NCBI GenBank assembly: GCA_019448385.1
Contig: JAGTXO010000057.1
Span: 156,092-220,091, forward strand
Source: Diacronema lutheri
Lineage: Eukaryota > Haptophyta > Pavlovophyceae > Pavlovales > Pavlovaceae
Length of the DNA: 64,000 nucleotides
Reading direction: 5' to 3'
Below the pieces are notes generated by a model that did not search any database, was not told the DNA's origin, and saw nothing but the letters and a program-made list of their open reading frames with translations. The translations under genes were made by a program, and so were the position numbers. Each line of letters begins with the position of its first letter. Position 1 is the first letter of the stretch. Shown piece after piece: positions 20,701-33,798 of this stretch.

Positions 20701-23346
20701 CACCCGCCGATGTCGACGCGGCCAACGCGCTGCTCGCGCCGTCGGATGCGCAGGCGTGGCTCAGCTGCACGCTGACGGACGGCCGAGCGGGCTCGCACGC
20801 GCTGCGCGTCGTCTCGACGAGTCGCGGCGGCTTTGCGCTCGAGCCGGCGGTGCCGCGCATCGAGTTGCAGCTGCGGCTGCGGAGCGCGCTGCCCGCGCGC
20901 GGCTCGATGGCGGGAGGCACACCGCTCCGCCTCGCCGGCTCGGGCCTCGTCGGACTGCCGTGCGATCAGCTGCTCGTCGGCGGCCGGCCCTGCGCCGAGC
21001 CCGCGCGTCTTGCTCGCGCGTTCGGCGAGCGCGCCGTCCGCCTCGCGCTCGACGCCGCCGCCGACGCGACCGCGCGCGACAACGGTGCGAGCAACGGTTC
21101 GACAGGCGCTCTCACGTGCATCACGCCCGCCGCCGCCGATTGGGCAGAAAGCGAAGCCTTGCTCGCGGCGCATCCTTTCACGCAGCTGGGCGCACCGCCG
21201 CCGAGCCCGCCACCAAGCCGCCCGCCGCCGAGCGTGCCGCCGCCGAGCCCGCCACCGCCGCCGCGCCCGCCGCCGAGCCCGCCACCGCCGAGCCCGCCGC
21301 CGCCGAGCCCGCCGCCGCCGAGCCCGCCGCCGCCGAGCCCGCCGCCGCCGAGCCCGCCGCCGCCGAGCCCGCCGCCGCCGAGCCCGCCGCCGCCGAGCCC
21401 GCCGCCGCCGAGCCCGCCGCCGCCGAGCCCGCCGCCGCCGTCGCTGCCGCTCGAGCTCAACTCGTCGATCACAGCGCTGCAACCACCGTCCGCGGCGGGC
21501 GCGGTGCTTGGCACCTTCACGCACGCGCTGGCCAGCACGCCGATTGTGGCTGAACTCGCGCCAGCGTCTGCGTCCGCCGCAGTCTCGACGATCGTCACGC
21601 TGCAAGGCTCGGGTTTTGGCGCGGCCGACGACGAGCGCGGCGGCGGCGCGGACGACGCGAACGCGAGCGCGCTCCTCGTCGCGCTCGACGGCCGCCCGTG
21701 CGCGCTGCGCTCGCGCGCCGATGACGAGCTGACGTGCGTGCTGCCGCGCGTCGTGGGCGAGGCGCCGCAATCGGCGGGCGGCCGCCCGGCGCTGTGGCGC
21801 GTGCCGCACGGCTTCGGCGAGGACGGCGCGCGGCTCGCGGGCGCAGCGGGAGAGCAGGCGGCGCTCGATTCGCGCTTCGAGGTGCACTCCGTACGCATCG
21901 GCGATGGCTCGTCCGCCTCGCGGGCGGGCGGCGCAGTGCTCACCATCCGAGGCGCCGGCTTTGCACGCGATGCGCTCGCGACCGACCAAGCCGTGCTTGT
22001 GCACGCCGATGGCTGGGAGGGCGAGTGCGCGGTGCTGTGCGGCGGCGAGAGCGAGCTGCTCTGTGTGCTGCCCGCGCGCGGCTCGGACGCCGAGTACGAG
22101 GCGCTCGCCGGCCGCGCGCCGCCCGCCGGCGGCTCGACGCGGCGGCGGCGGCTGTTGCACCGCGCTCGCGACGACAACGAGGGCGGGCAGGGCGGGCGGA
22201 GCGGGGGCGCAAAGGCGGCTGGCCCGGACAAGGCCGAGCTCGGCGCACACCTTGCCGAGGCCGCGCGCGCATCCGCCGCCGACGCGCCCGCGTTTGCGCG
22301 CGCGCTCGTGCGCTCGGGCCAACTGCGCGCCCACCCGCACAGCGGCGGCGCGCACGCGCTGCGCGCTTCTCTTCACACACTGCGCGCCGCGCGCGCCGCG
22401 GGTGAGCTCGCAAGCGAGCGCATCGGCGATAGCCGGCGACTGGCGGCGGCGCCGGTGAGCCCACCACCGCTGCCGCCCACGCCCAGCCCGCCGTCGTTAC
22501 GCGCGTCGCCAAGCCTGCCGCCGCCGAACGCGCCGCCGCCTCCGCCGCTCGAGCCCTCGTTGCTGCTGCCCGCGCTGCGCGTTAGCGTGGAAGTCGTGCT
22601 GAACGGCGCGCGCGCGCGGTGCGCATCGGTTGGCAGCTGCGCCTTCGAGCTGAGCGCACGAGCGACGCCGGTGCTCGTCGGCGTATCGGCGGCGGCGGGG
22701 GCGCACGCGCGCGGCGACGTGCTCGCGCTGCGGCTGCTCGGCGTTGGGCCGGCGCTCGCGGCGGGCGCGACCGTCTTCTTCGGCCCGACGCCGTGCGCCG
22801 TCTCGGCGGTGGACGCGGTGCCGGGCGGCGACGGCGCGGTCGAGCTGCGCGTGCCCGTCTGCGCGTTCGCCGCGTCGAACGTCTCGCTCGCGGTCGCGGT
22901 GCCCCCGCTCGGCTGGGCATTCGGCGCGGCGCCGGATGGGCAGAGCTCCTTTGGCTTCGAGCAGCTGCTGCTCGTCGACTCGATTTCGCCGTCGGTGGGC
23001 GGATGGCATGGCGGCAGCCGCGTGACGGTGCGCGGCTCCGGCTTTGGCGGCGGCGCGGCGGCGGACGGCGACGCGGCGGCGCTGACGTTGCTGCAGCTCG
23101 GCGCGGCGCTCTCGTCGGCGGGCGCGTGTGCCGCGCGGCCCGGCTGGGGCTACGCGACGGCCGACGCTTCGGAGGCGGCCGAGTTTGGCGCGGACGGACC
23201 GGCACGCGCCGCGAGCGTCGCGAGCATCGCGTCGCTGCCGTGCGCGGTCGAGTCGGAGGCGGGGCATGAGCAGCTGGTATGCGTAACAGCCGCGGTGCCG
23301 CGATTTAGCCCGCTCGTGCGGCCGAGCGCGGGCGGCGGCGGCGGCA

Positions 23347-23391
<45 letters not shown>

Positions 23392-26300
23392 TGCGCGTGC
23401 TGTGCGCGTCGCTCGGTGGCGGCGCGGCCGGCTCGCTCGGCGAGTGCCTCGGCGCGTGCGCCGGCGCGGCAGGGTGCACGGTCGCGAACTTTCGCGCCTT
23501 CCCGCGCACGTGCGAGCTGCGCGCGTGCGAGCCGTCGTCCTGCTCCGACGCGGCGTGCGCGTACGACACGAGCGCGGGCGCGCTCGGCTTTGTGGCGTGG
23601 ACGTCGCTGCCGCTCGCGCGCTTTGCGCGCGCCGCGCCCGTCGCCGTGCGCGTGAACGGTGCGAGCGGCGATGGCGCGCAGCCGTTTTCGTACGGCGCGG
23701 CCGGCGAGGCGGCCTTTGTGAGCGCGCTGCAGCCGCTCGGCGGCTGGGAGGGTGACTCGGCGGCGGCGCTGCAGCTGCAGCTGACTGTCGTTGGGTTGGC
23801 GGACGCGGACCTCGCCACGCCGGGTGCGCTCCGCATTGCGCTCGGCAGCGCGCACGCGCCGTCCGACAATTTGCCGTGCGAGGCGCGCTCGGCGTGGAGC
23901 GGCTCGAACGCAAGCGCGACCGTGCGCTGCGCGCGCGAGGCCGGCAGCACACCCGCGGGCGTGTGGGACGTGCGCGTTTGGTCGGCGAGCGCCAACGGGT
24001 GGTCGAGCGGCCGGCAGCTCACGGTGCCCGCGCTCATCGACGGCGTGCAGCTTCGCGGCGCGGACGGCTTCGTCGCGGTCGACGCGGCGATCGGCGGCTC
24101 GGGCGGGCTGCACGGCGGGCTGCACGGCGGGCTGCACGGCGGTCTCGAGCTTACGCTACGCGGCGCGGGCTTCGGCCTTGTGCCCGTACAGACCGAAGTG
24201 CGCGTCTGCGGCGCGCTCTGCGAGCCGACGCACTCAAACGGCTCGCACGTGACGTGCGTCACGACGCCGATCGGCACGGCGGCCGCCGCGGCCGCGCTGC
24301 CCGGCGCGTACGCACCGGCGGGCGTTGCGCGGCACGCCGTCGCATTCACAACCGACCGGCCCTTTGACGCGGACGAGGAGCGTTTCGCGCGGCAGGCGTG
24401 GGCGCGCCGGCCCGACATGCCGCTTACGCTGCGCGACTCGGCGGGCAGCTTCCGCGGCGGCGACTCGTCGTGCTGGTTTGCCTTCCAGCTCCACGCGCGC
24501 CACGCCGCGCTCGTCAGCGCCGCGCGCATCTTTCCGGCGGTCGACCCACTGGCGCGCGAGGCGGCGCGCGGCGCGCTGCTCGAGGCGCGCAACCTGACGC
24601 TTGGCGACGGGCCGGCGTACGCGCAGTTTGACGCCGACGCGGCGTGGCGCGTGCTCGCACGCCTCGACGACGCGGTGATGACGGGCGCGTCCATCGCGCA
24701 GGGCTGGTCGTCGTGGCAAATGCGACCGCCCGTCCTTGCGCAGGCGTTCCGGCTGCGGCTGCCCGCGGGCGCGTGCGCGCACGCGCGCGACCTCGTCCGC
24801 GGCGCGACCGTCGAGGGCGTTGTCGTCGCGCCGGGCGACGCATCCGCATGCCCCGTCGAGCTGAGCGCCGTGCGCCACCCGCTGCGCGCGGCCGACGCGC
24901 CGCCTGGCGCGCTGCCCGCTGTCGGCGCGACGCTCAACCTGTCGTTCGAGCACACACCGGTGCTCTGGTCCGTCTCGCCGCGCAGCGGCAGCGTGCGCGG
25001 CGGGACGGTCCTCACGCTGCGCGGCGCGCACCTGCTGCCGCGCGGCGCGGACGGCGAGCCGCTGCCCGACGGCGCAACCGCGGCGCGCGCCGTGCGTGTC
25101 GAGATCAACGGGTACGGGTGCGCGCTGCTCGAGATCAACGGCACGCGGAGCGCGGCAGACGGCGCGAGCACGCTCACGTGCGTGACGGGCGCACGCGCCG
25201 ACGGCATCCGGCCGACGCGCACGGAGGTGCACGTGCTCGGCGCGGGCGCTGCGCTGATCGCCGACCCGGTCGGCTGCCGCTTCGAGTATATGGATCGGTG
25301 GTCGGACGAGCGCTCGTGGCTGCACTCGGAGAAGCCGGCCGACGGCGACTCGGTGATCGTGCCCGAGGACCAGGCGATCGTGCTCGACGAGGACTCGCCT
25401 TCCCTCTTCCTCCTCCTCGTGCACGGCAGCCTGCACTTTGCGCGCAAGGACGTGGCCCTCGATGCGACCTACATCTGGGTGGCGGGCGGCGAGCTGTGGG
25501 TGGGCACCGAGGCGGAGCCCTTCGTGCACCGGGCAACGATCACGCTGCACGGCGACCGGTGGAGCACAATCGAGCTGCCCTTCATCGGCGCAAAGATGCT
25601 CGCCGTTACCAACCTGGGCGGGCTGACGGGCGGCTGCGCGCACGCGCACGGCGACCGTGGCGGTGCGTACGCGCCGTGCCCGGTGCGCAAGGTCGGGCGG
25701 GTCGAACTGCACGGCCGGCCGCACACGGCGTGGACGCGCATCGTGCGCACGGCGCAGCCGGGCGAACGCCGCCTCGCCCTCGCAGAGCCCGTCGACTGGC
25801 CGGTCGGCGCGCGCGTGCTCGTCACGCAGTCGGCGCGCGGCGAGCGCGAGGAGCTGCGCCGCGTCGCGGCCGTCGAGGACGACGGGCGGACGCTGCTGCT
25901 CGACGCGCCGCTCGCCAACGAGCACCTCGGCGTTTGGCATTGGCACGACGAGGGCGCGGCGCCGTCCGACCTGCGCGCGGCCGTCGCGCTGCTCGAGCGC
26001 AACGTCCGGCTGCAGGGCGACGAGGCGTCGGCGAGGCGCGGCAGCAGCTACCAGTTTGGCGCGCACGTCGGCGCCTTCCACGGCGGCGTGCTGCGGATTG
26101 AGAACATCGAGTACACGCGCACGGGGCAGGCGGCCAACCTGGGGCGGTACACGACGCACTGGCACCACCTCGCGATGGCCGGCCGCACCGCCGATGTGCT
26201 CGACGTGGCCTACGTGCGCAACTGCTCGATCCACGACACCTTTCAGCGCGCGGTCGTCGTGCACGGCACCGACTACGCGAGCGTGACGGGCAACGTGGCG

Positions 26301-29300
26301 TACCGCGCACAGGGGCACAACTTCTTCACCGAGGAGGGGCCCGAACGGTACGCGCTCTTCGAGCGCAACCTCGCTGTGTCCGCGCTGCCGCTCGACCTGA
26401 TGCTCGGCGACGACGCGGAGCCCGCCGGCTTTTGGCTGCCGGGTTTCACCGGCTGGCACCGGCACAACCTCGCCGTCGGCTGCGCCGTCGGATGGAAGCT
26501 CAACGTGCAGCCTGGCGCGGGCGCGGCGCAGACGGACCTCACCTTCTTCAACAACTCGGCGCACGCGTGCGGCTTTGGCTGGCGCCTCTTCCCGCCGCAC
26601 CAGCCGCCGACGCCCAACGTGTTTGGCACGTTCGTCGCCTTCCGCTGCTCCACCTGCATGTTCTACTACTCGTCGGGCAACATCAACCACCTCGACCACC
26701 GCTTCATCGAGTGCGGCCGCGCGGTGCACCTCAACCACTACATGAACGGGCTGCACGCCGCGCCCTTCTTCACGGACCTCGTCCTCGTCGGCTCCATCGA
26801 CCCGAGCGCGCGCCGCGCCAACGCCGGCTCGCCCGCGGTCCACTCGCCCAAGGACAACGAGTACTGGTTCGTCTCGGGGATGCACGTGACCAACTACCTT
26901 GGCGCGGCCGTGCTGCACGGCTGCTACGAGACGGCGTGCACGATGCGCTACGAGCGCGTGACGTGGGTGCGGTCCGACGTGCGCGTGCTGATCAACGCGG
27001 GCGGGCTGGCGGGCATCTGGCACGACCTCGACGGCACGCTCACCGGCCGCGACGCGCCCAACCAGTTTGTGAGCTGGGACGGCGAGTACAACCACTGGGC
27101 CGACGGCGTGTGCGCGTGGGGCGACGCGCGCTTCCCCGACGGGATCGTGTGTGGCGCACGCGACGGCTCGGCGCGCATGCGCCGGCTGCACGTGAGCGGG
27201 CAGGAGCCGTGGCAGCTCGACGGCAAGCGGCTGACCGTGCGCTCGGCCGCGGGCGATGGCTCCGTCGCCTTCGACTGGAAGAAGCTCTACGGCTGGGCCG
27301 TTCCCGTCCTCGCCGGCCGCGCGTACGACCTGCGCGCGGACGGGCCAAACGACTTTGAGCGCATCCGCCACGCCTACTCGACGCAGCCGTACGTCTTCGA
27401 GGCGCACGGCTACGCGCACGGCGGGGCCGAGCGCACGCGCTGCGAGCCGACGGCCGAGCACCTGACTGTGCACTACAATTTCACCGACTGGCGCAACCGT
27501 TTCGATGGCGCCGTCGGTGCGCGCCTCGCGGCCGAACCCGACCCGGCCGCACACGCGTTCGGCTCGTGGGCGCACAAGCTGTGGCGTGCCGAGTGCTCGC
27601 TCTACGCCGAGCTGTCGGCGGGCGCGCTCGCCGAGTGCGACGGCCAGTACCGCAACGAGTCGTCTGACGCGCTCAAGGCGGAGCTCAACGAGCAGCCCGG
27701 CACGCCACGCGTGGGCGGGCGCGTCACGACTGTCGTCTCCGATCGGCGCGCACCGCCAGCCATGGAGCAGACGCTGCGCGCGCGCGAGTGCCCGGTGGCG
27801 GGCTGCTGGGCGCCGCCGCAGCCGCCGGGCGCCGTGCTCGGCGCGCTCCGCCGCTGGTCCGACCCGGCCGTGTGGGAGTGCCGGGCGCTCACCTCGGGCG
27901 CGACCGTGCGCAGCTGCACGCCGTCGGGCAGCAGCGCCGTTATCGCCGCAGGCGCCGAGGGCCGGCGCCGGCGGCTCGACGCCGTGGACGCGGCGGCGCG
28001 CGTGCTGCGCTCGCGCTCGGCGCTCTTCCGCGCGGTGCGGCACGGCGCGCGCCGCCGGCAGCTCGCCGTCGGCCCGGTCGAGAGCCCAACGCTGCCCCGC
28101 GCGGGCGACAACGTGAACGTGCGCGTGACCGACCACCTCGAGCTCGACGTGGAGACGCCCATCCTCAACTGGGTGAGCGTCGCGGGCAGGCTGTCCGCTA
28201 GCCGCACGCGCAACTCGGTGCTGCGCTGCGCATCCGTGCTCGTGTGGGGCGAGCTCGAGCTCGGCACGCGCACGCATCCGATCCCGCGCAACGTGAGCGC
28301 GGCCGTCGAGCTGCACGGTCCGCCGTGGGCGCAGACCGTCGTGATGGCCGACGGCCTCTTTCTTGTGAACAAGGTCGTCGCGGTCCTCGGCAACCTGACG
28401 GCGGCGGGCTCGCCGCTTGGCGCGCCGCTCTGGACGCAGCTCGTCGCGACCGCGGCGGCGGGCGCAACGTCGATCTGGGTGCGCGGCAACGCGACCGGCT
28501 GGCCCGTCGGCGCGACGGTCGCGATCGGTGCGACGGCGTACCCGCAGCCGCCCGCGAGCACGCAGACCGAGGCGCGCGTGCTTGTCGACGTGGGCGCGTA
28601 CGAGCTCGTGGCCAACCGCACGCGCCTCTCGCTCAACGCGCCGCTCGCCTTCCGCCACTTTGCGGGGCAGGTGCTGCCGGCGGACGCGCGCGAGCAGTGG
28701 CCGACGCTCGAGCTGGCGGCGACCGTCGCGCTCGTCTCTGGCCACGCCAACGTGCGCATCCGCACGGGCGAGCGCGAGTACGAGTACGGCGGCGCCGTCA
28801 CGGTCGGCGGCACGGCGGGCGGCGAGCGCGTCGGCAGGGCGGACGTGTCGCACGTCGAGTTTGACGGGCTGGGCAAGTTTGACTACGCGCTGCCCGCGCT
28901 GCACTTCAACTACCTCGGGCTGTCGGCGGCTAAGGCGGCGACGCGCTCGTTTGGCAGCCGCGTCGAGCGCTGCTCGTTTGCGCGCTCGCAGGCGGGCGGC
29001 GTGCAGGCGGACGGCGCGGGCGCGCTCGCGCTGCTCGGCAACGTCTTCCACCGCACGTACCGCTCGGCGGTGTGGGTGGGCGGCCGCACGGCGGACGGCG
29101 CGCTGCTCGAAATCGTCGGCAACGCGGCGGTCGAGACGCTGCGCCACCCGCGCGAGCCGACCGCGTGGGTGCGGCCGTTCGCCGCGTTCCTCCTCGAGAC
29201 GGCCGTCGGCCGGCTGACGGGCAACGTCGCGGCGGGCTCGGCCGACGCGGGCTTCACCGTGCGCCCCGCGCTCGCGCCGTGCACCGCCGGCGCGAGCGGC

Positions 29301-32180
29301 GAGCGCGCGCTCGAGCGCGACGAGCTCAACGAGGCGGTCGGATGCGTCGTCGGCGTCTTCGCGCTGCGCGCATGCGCGGCGAGCTGCGCGCAGTGCGCGC
29401 AGCTGCGCGGCTGGGTGGCGTGGAAGAGCGCGCACGCGGGCGTGCTCACCGTCGACCAGTCCGCATCGCTCCGGCTGTCCGACGTGGCCGTGGCCGACAA
29501 CCACATCGGAATCACGCTCAACTTCCACCGGCCGAGCAGCGCGACCGACGGTGAGCACCGCGTTGTCTATCACAACGTCTCGCTGCTCGGTTCGACAGCC
29601 GCGTCAACGTGCGCCGAGTCGGCCGCGTGCCGAGCGCACGGCCAGTTTGGAGGGGACGTGGCAAAGGCGACCGCGCAGGGCTGCAATTCGGTCGTCGGCG
29701 GCGCGTGGCGGCGCGTGGGCGTCCTCGGCCACATGGTGAATTCGCTCGGCAAGCTGTGCGAGGCGAGCGGCGCGCTCGCCGTCTGCCGGCCGCCTAACAC
29801 GCCGGTGAAGGAGTGCGTGATGCCGTGGGAGCACCGCATCGGCACCGTCGGCTCGCGCCACTCGGAGGCGTTCTGGTCGGCCGTCACGTTTGGCCACTTT
29901 GCGCCCGACGACTGCGGCGAGCCGTCGGTTGCGTTCGCGCTCAATCCGACCGCGGTCGACGTCGGGCACACCAACCGCTTCTCGGGCGTGCGCTGGTCGA
30001 CCAGCGCGTCGCCCGCCTCGCGCTTCGCCCTCGAGCCGTGGGCCGCGAACGCGGACAACCGCGTGCGCGACTGCGCACCGGGCGGCGACTGCGACGGCCT
30101 GCGCCACGTGCTCATCGTCGACGAGGACGGCTCGCTGAGCGGCAGCGGGCAGGCGGACAGTACGCTCGTGCCGCTCTCCAACCCGGCGAGCGCGAGCGCG
30201 AGCTGCGTCGGCCGCGCCGGCCACTTTGTGTGCGCGGGCGAGCGGCGGCGCATCGTGCGCTACGAGATGCCCGGCGCGCTCACCTCGGAGTCAGGCCGTA
30301 CCTTTGGCCGCTTCAAGCTGCACCGCGTGTCCGACGGGCGGCAGTCGTGGTCGCGCGGCCCCTTCGATGACATGTGCCTCCCGTCGATGGGCGCGCAGAC
30401 GCGCCACTGGGCGGTGCGGCCGCGCGACGAGTACAACCTCACCTTCTTCGCCTCGCCGCCAAAGCTGCACGCCGTGCACCTCGCCGACGACGACCCGGCC
30501 GACTCGGTCGTGCTGCGCCTCTTCCTCACGCAGCCCTTCGCCTTTGACGTCTTCGAGGATGGCGTGCGCCTCGACGGCGCCGACTCGTCCGACGCGCGCA
30601 CCTTTGCCGGCGAGGGCGCGCCGCGCCTCCCGGCGCTGAGCGACCCGCACGGCACGCACGCCTTCGACCCGCAGGAGCGCCGGCTCTTCGTGACGGTGCG
30701 CGGTGGCGCGGGCCGCACGCGCGGCGGCGGCACGCTGCTGCTGCGGCTGCTGATGGTCGTGCAGCTCTCGCTGACGCTCTCCGTGCCCCTGGCCGAGTTC
30801 GACGGCGCCAACCTAGTCGCGCACCTTGCGACCCTCCTCTCGATCGCGCCCGGCCGGATCAAAGTCGTGCAGGTGCAGCCGGCCGCGCCGCTCAGCGCCG
30901 GGCGCAGGCTCTCCGCCGGCGGCGACGCGCAGACGAGCGTGCGCGTGCAGATCGTCGAGCCGGACGTGCCGATCGTCGACGACCTCGCGCACGCCGCGCA
31001 GTCGGACGAGCGAGCCGCGCAGTCGGAAGGAGGAGGCGGAAGCGGCGGCGGCAGCGTCGGAGGCGCCAACGCGACCAACGCGACCGCCGCGCCGATGGGC
31101 GGCCTGTTCAGCGCGGAGAGCATCGCCGCGCTCGACAGCGTCGCGCACAGCCTCTCGGACGCGAACTTTTCGGCGGGCCTGAGCGAGGCGCTCAACTCGA
31201 GCGCGTTCGTGCAGGGCGTGGAGCAGAGCGCCATCCTCGCGCCGTTGCCACCGCTCCCGCCGCCCGCGCCGCCGCCCTCGCCCGCCGACCGCGCGTCGGC
31301 GTCGGCCGCACCTGCGACGGCGCGCAGCGGCGGCGACGCGACCGAGGCGGGCGAGGGCGACGCGACGCACCGCGCGGGCGCGCTGCCCCGCGTCGACGCG
31401 GCGGTCGTGCCCGCCGCGGCCGTGAGCGCGGCGCTCGGCCTCGCGCTCGTCGCCGCGCTGTCGGTGCGCTTGTGCCGGATGCAGCGCGGCGCCAAGTCGA
31501 CCGCGGACGGCGTGTCACCCGCCGCCGTGGGTTGGTGGCGCCGGCCAAGGCGCGCGTCATCGTTCGCGCCGTACCGCGCGTCGTCGTTCGAGCGGCGGAT
31601 GCGCGGCGATCCGACGTACGCGCGGCCCTTCTCGACAACCGACGAGCAGCCCACGTGGCAGCTCGAGGCGCCCTCCGAGCCGGGCTCGCGCCAGACGTCC
31701 GCGCGCGGCGAGCAAAGCGACGACGTGTGGCTCGTCAGCGGCGAGACGTTTGCGTCGCGCCTCTTTGCGCTCTCGCGTGAGAGCTCGCGGCCGGCGGGCG
31801 CGTCGCCGCGCGGCTCGTCGGCGGGCACGCCTCGCCAGACGATCTTTTCCAACCTGTTTGGCGGCAGCGCGCGCGACAGCTCGCCGCGCGCCGCGGTGCT
31901 GCGCGGCGAGGCGCGCGGCACGCTCATGTCGCGCCTCTTGGCGCTCTCGCCGCGCCCGCGCGCGGGCACGCTCTTCTCGCAAGCGGTCGGCGACTTCGAC
32001 TCGCCCGGCGTGTCGCCGCGCAATGACGGCGGTCCGGCGCTCGTGCACGAGGCGCCTGGGCTCCGACTGAGCGTGAGCCACGCGCCCGATTCCCTCGCTG
32101 TGCCCACGGCGCCCACGCTGCGCGTGTCGCGCGAAGACGTCAACTTCCGCGCCGAGCGCGTGGCCACGTTGTACGCGTGA
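17790..32180 (+). CDS. Giant fibrocystin-L (PKHD1L1)-like surface protein, single exon
   Basis: An uninterrupted 14.4-kb frame (4,796 residues from the first ATG). The in-frame ATG at 17856 (MRSIASLVTLALTLALTLL) gives the better signal peptide. The ectodomain has at least eight IPT/TIG-like beta domains (e.g. near residues 49, 316, 1032, 1253, 1365, 1728, 2117, 2390) and a PA14-like module at about 385-555 (YFIPPVDGEYTFFVAADDEA). Its SPPPP-repeat linker is at about 1136-1217. A poly-Gly run at about 1848-1867 precedes a Cys-rich apple/PAN-like insert. Two G8 domains (from about 2501 and 3354) are each followed by parallel beta-helix repeats. One transmembrane helix (about 4540-4560, VVPAAAVSAALGLALVAALSV) precedes a 236-residue Ser/Arg-rich tail. 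The domain set and order match PKHD1L1/TMEM2 relatives, whose G8 and beta-helix regions bind or process extracellular glycans. Ligand unknown. Confidence 0.88.
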
Positions 32181-32388
32181 TTTTGACGTCAAGACCAAAT
32201 GTTTCGTTGTGGCTCCCTTCCTCTCCCCGCGCGGTCTAAGGGTGCGTGTGTGCGACCACGAGCAGCACACTGCATCGCGCGGAGAGGCAGGGCGCGAGTG
32301 TCCACGTGCACGCGCGCGCCGTCCCGCGTCCCCGGCGCGGCATGGGGAGGGCCACGCGCTCTTACGGCGCCGCGACGTGGGGCGCCGA

Positions 32389-33798
32389 TCACATCTTGAG
32401 CTTGCCCTGCTCTTTGAGCGCGGTCTTAAAGGCAGCGAGCAGCAGCTGCACGTTCTCTTTCTTGGAGTTGTAGCCCATAAAGCCGATGCGCCACACGACG
32501 CCCGCGAGCGAGCCGAGGCCGCCGGCGATCTCGATGTTGTAGTTGTCAAGGCAGTGCTTCACCACCTTCTTGCCGTCGACCCCCTCCGGAATCTTGACGG
32601 TCGTCAGCGTGGGCAGCCGGTGCGCGTGCGCGACGTGCGGCTTGAGGCCGATCTCGGCGAGCCCCTCCCAGAAATACTCGCCAACCGTGCGGTGCCTGCG
32701 CGCCCATCGCGGGGGCCAGAGCGCGCGCGGTGTCAGATGGCCGCGCGCGTGGGCAGGCCGCGGCGCGCGGCGCGCTGGTGCGTGGCGTGCGTGGTGCGGC
32801 CGCCTCGCGCTGTGCGCGCACCGCCTCCACGAGTTCTCGAGCCCCTCCTCCGAGAGGACCTTGAGCCCCTCGCGGAAGGCGTAGAGCATCGAGATCGGCG
32901 CCGTGTGGTGGTACGAGCGGGGCGCGCCCGAGCCGTCGGAGACCATGTATTTGCGGATCATGTTCATGTCGAGGTACCAGTTCTTCACCGGCTCCTTGCG
33001 CCTGCTCATCTTGTCGAGCGCGCGCTCGCCAAATGTGAGCGGCGCCATGCCAGGTGGGATGCCAAGCGCCTTCTGCCCGCCGGCGTACGCGGCGTCGATG
33101 CCCCAGTCGTCGATGAAGAGCGGCACGCCGCCGATCGAGGTGACCGTGTCGGCCAGCAGCAGGCAGTCGTACTGCCTGCACAGCTCCGCCACGCCCTCAA
33201 GCGGTTGGCGCGCGCCGGTCGACGTCTCGGCGTGCGCGATCCAGAAGAGCTGCGGCTTGTACTTGGCGAAGGCCTCCTTGAGCTCGTCGAGGGTGAAGAC
33301 CTCGCCCCACGGCCGGTCAATACGAGCCACGTTGTTCGTGTACCGCGACGACATGTCCACCGCGCGCTCGCCAAAGTAGCCGTTGACTGCGCACAGCGTC
33401 ACGTCGCCATACTCGGTCAGGTTGGCGTGCGCCGCCTCCCACGCGGCCGAGCCGGTGCCAGACACGGGGACCGTGAACATGTTTTTGGTCTGCCAGGTGT
33501 AACGCAGCAGCTCCTTCGCCTCCTCCATCAGCTGAATGAAGTGCGCGTCCATGTGCCCCACCATCGGCGTCGCCATCGCCGTGTACACGCGCGGCCACGC
33601 GTTGGACGGGCCCGGCCCGAGCATCAGTCGCGGCGGCGGGTTGAGCTGGCCATAGTCGGGCGGCTTGGCGATCGTGGCCTTCGGGATGTCGAACTCCTTC
33701 GCAACCGCCGTCGAGAAGGGCGCGGCGCGGCGTGCGGCCGATACCGCGGGGGCGCGCAGCTGCGCGCGCATGGCCATCATCGTGCACGGCGCGTCCAC
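32389..33798 (-). CDS. AGXT: Alanine/serine-glyoxylate aminotransferase (class V, PLP)
   Basis: Two exons: complement of 32822-33798 and 32389-32695; 427 residues, intron 32696-32821 (GT-AG, splitting an Arg codon). Fold-type I PLP enzyme that transaminates glyoxylate to glycine with alanine or serine in photorespiration. Visible marks: LGPGPSNAWPRV near the N-terminus, SGTGSAAWEAA, the cofactor Asp in LLLADTVTSIGG, the Schiff-base Lys in AGGQKALGIPPG and the C-terminal RIGFMGYN. The start could be 33798, or one of the ATGs at 33780, 33777 or 33771. All of them leave an Arg/Ala/Ser-rich leader (RAQLRAPAVSAARRAAPF) suited to mitochondrial import. No C-terminal peroxisomal tripeptide is present (ends KLKM). 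It lies tail to tail with the giant surface-protein gene. Confidence 0.92.
   Translation of the reverse strand: MDAPCTMMAMRAQLRAPAVSAARRAAPFSTAVAKEFDIPKATIAKPPDYGQLNPPPRLMLGPGPSNAWPRVYTAMATPMVGHMDAHFIQLMEEAKELLRYTWQTKNMFTVPVSGTGSAAWEAAHANLTEYGDVTLCAVNGYFGERAVDMSSRYTNNVARIDRPWGEVFTLDELKEAFAKYKPQLFWIAHAETSTGARQPLEGVAELCRQYDCLLLADTVTSIGGVPLFIDDWGIDAAYAGGQKALGIPPGMAPLTFGERALDKMSRRKEPVKNWYLDMNMIRKYMVSDGSGAPRSYHHTAPISMLYAFREGLKVLSEEGLENSWRRCAHSARRPHHARHAPARRAPRPAHARGHLTPRALWPPRWARRHRTVGEYFWEGLAEIGLKPHVAHAHRLPTLTTVKIPEGVDGKKVVKHCLDNYNIEIAGGLGSLAGVVWRIGFMGYNSKKENVQLLLAAFKTALKEQGKLKM

Noticed and set aside
18156-29573. Very long open frames antisense to the giant surface-protein gene (18156-22376 and 24234-29573, minus strand)
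   Set aside because: They mirror the codon structure of the sense gene in 70-75% GC DNA, consist of Arg/Ala/His-rich sequence without domains, and the sense strand has unmistakable domains.
32181-32388. Possible small gene between the giant surface-protein gene and AGXT
   Set aside because: The overlapping short frames lack conserved features and the spacer is convergent; probably 3' untranslated sequence.
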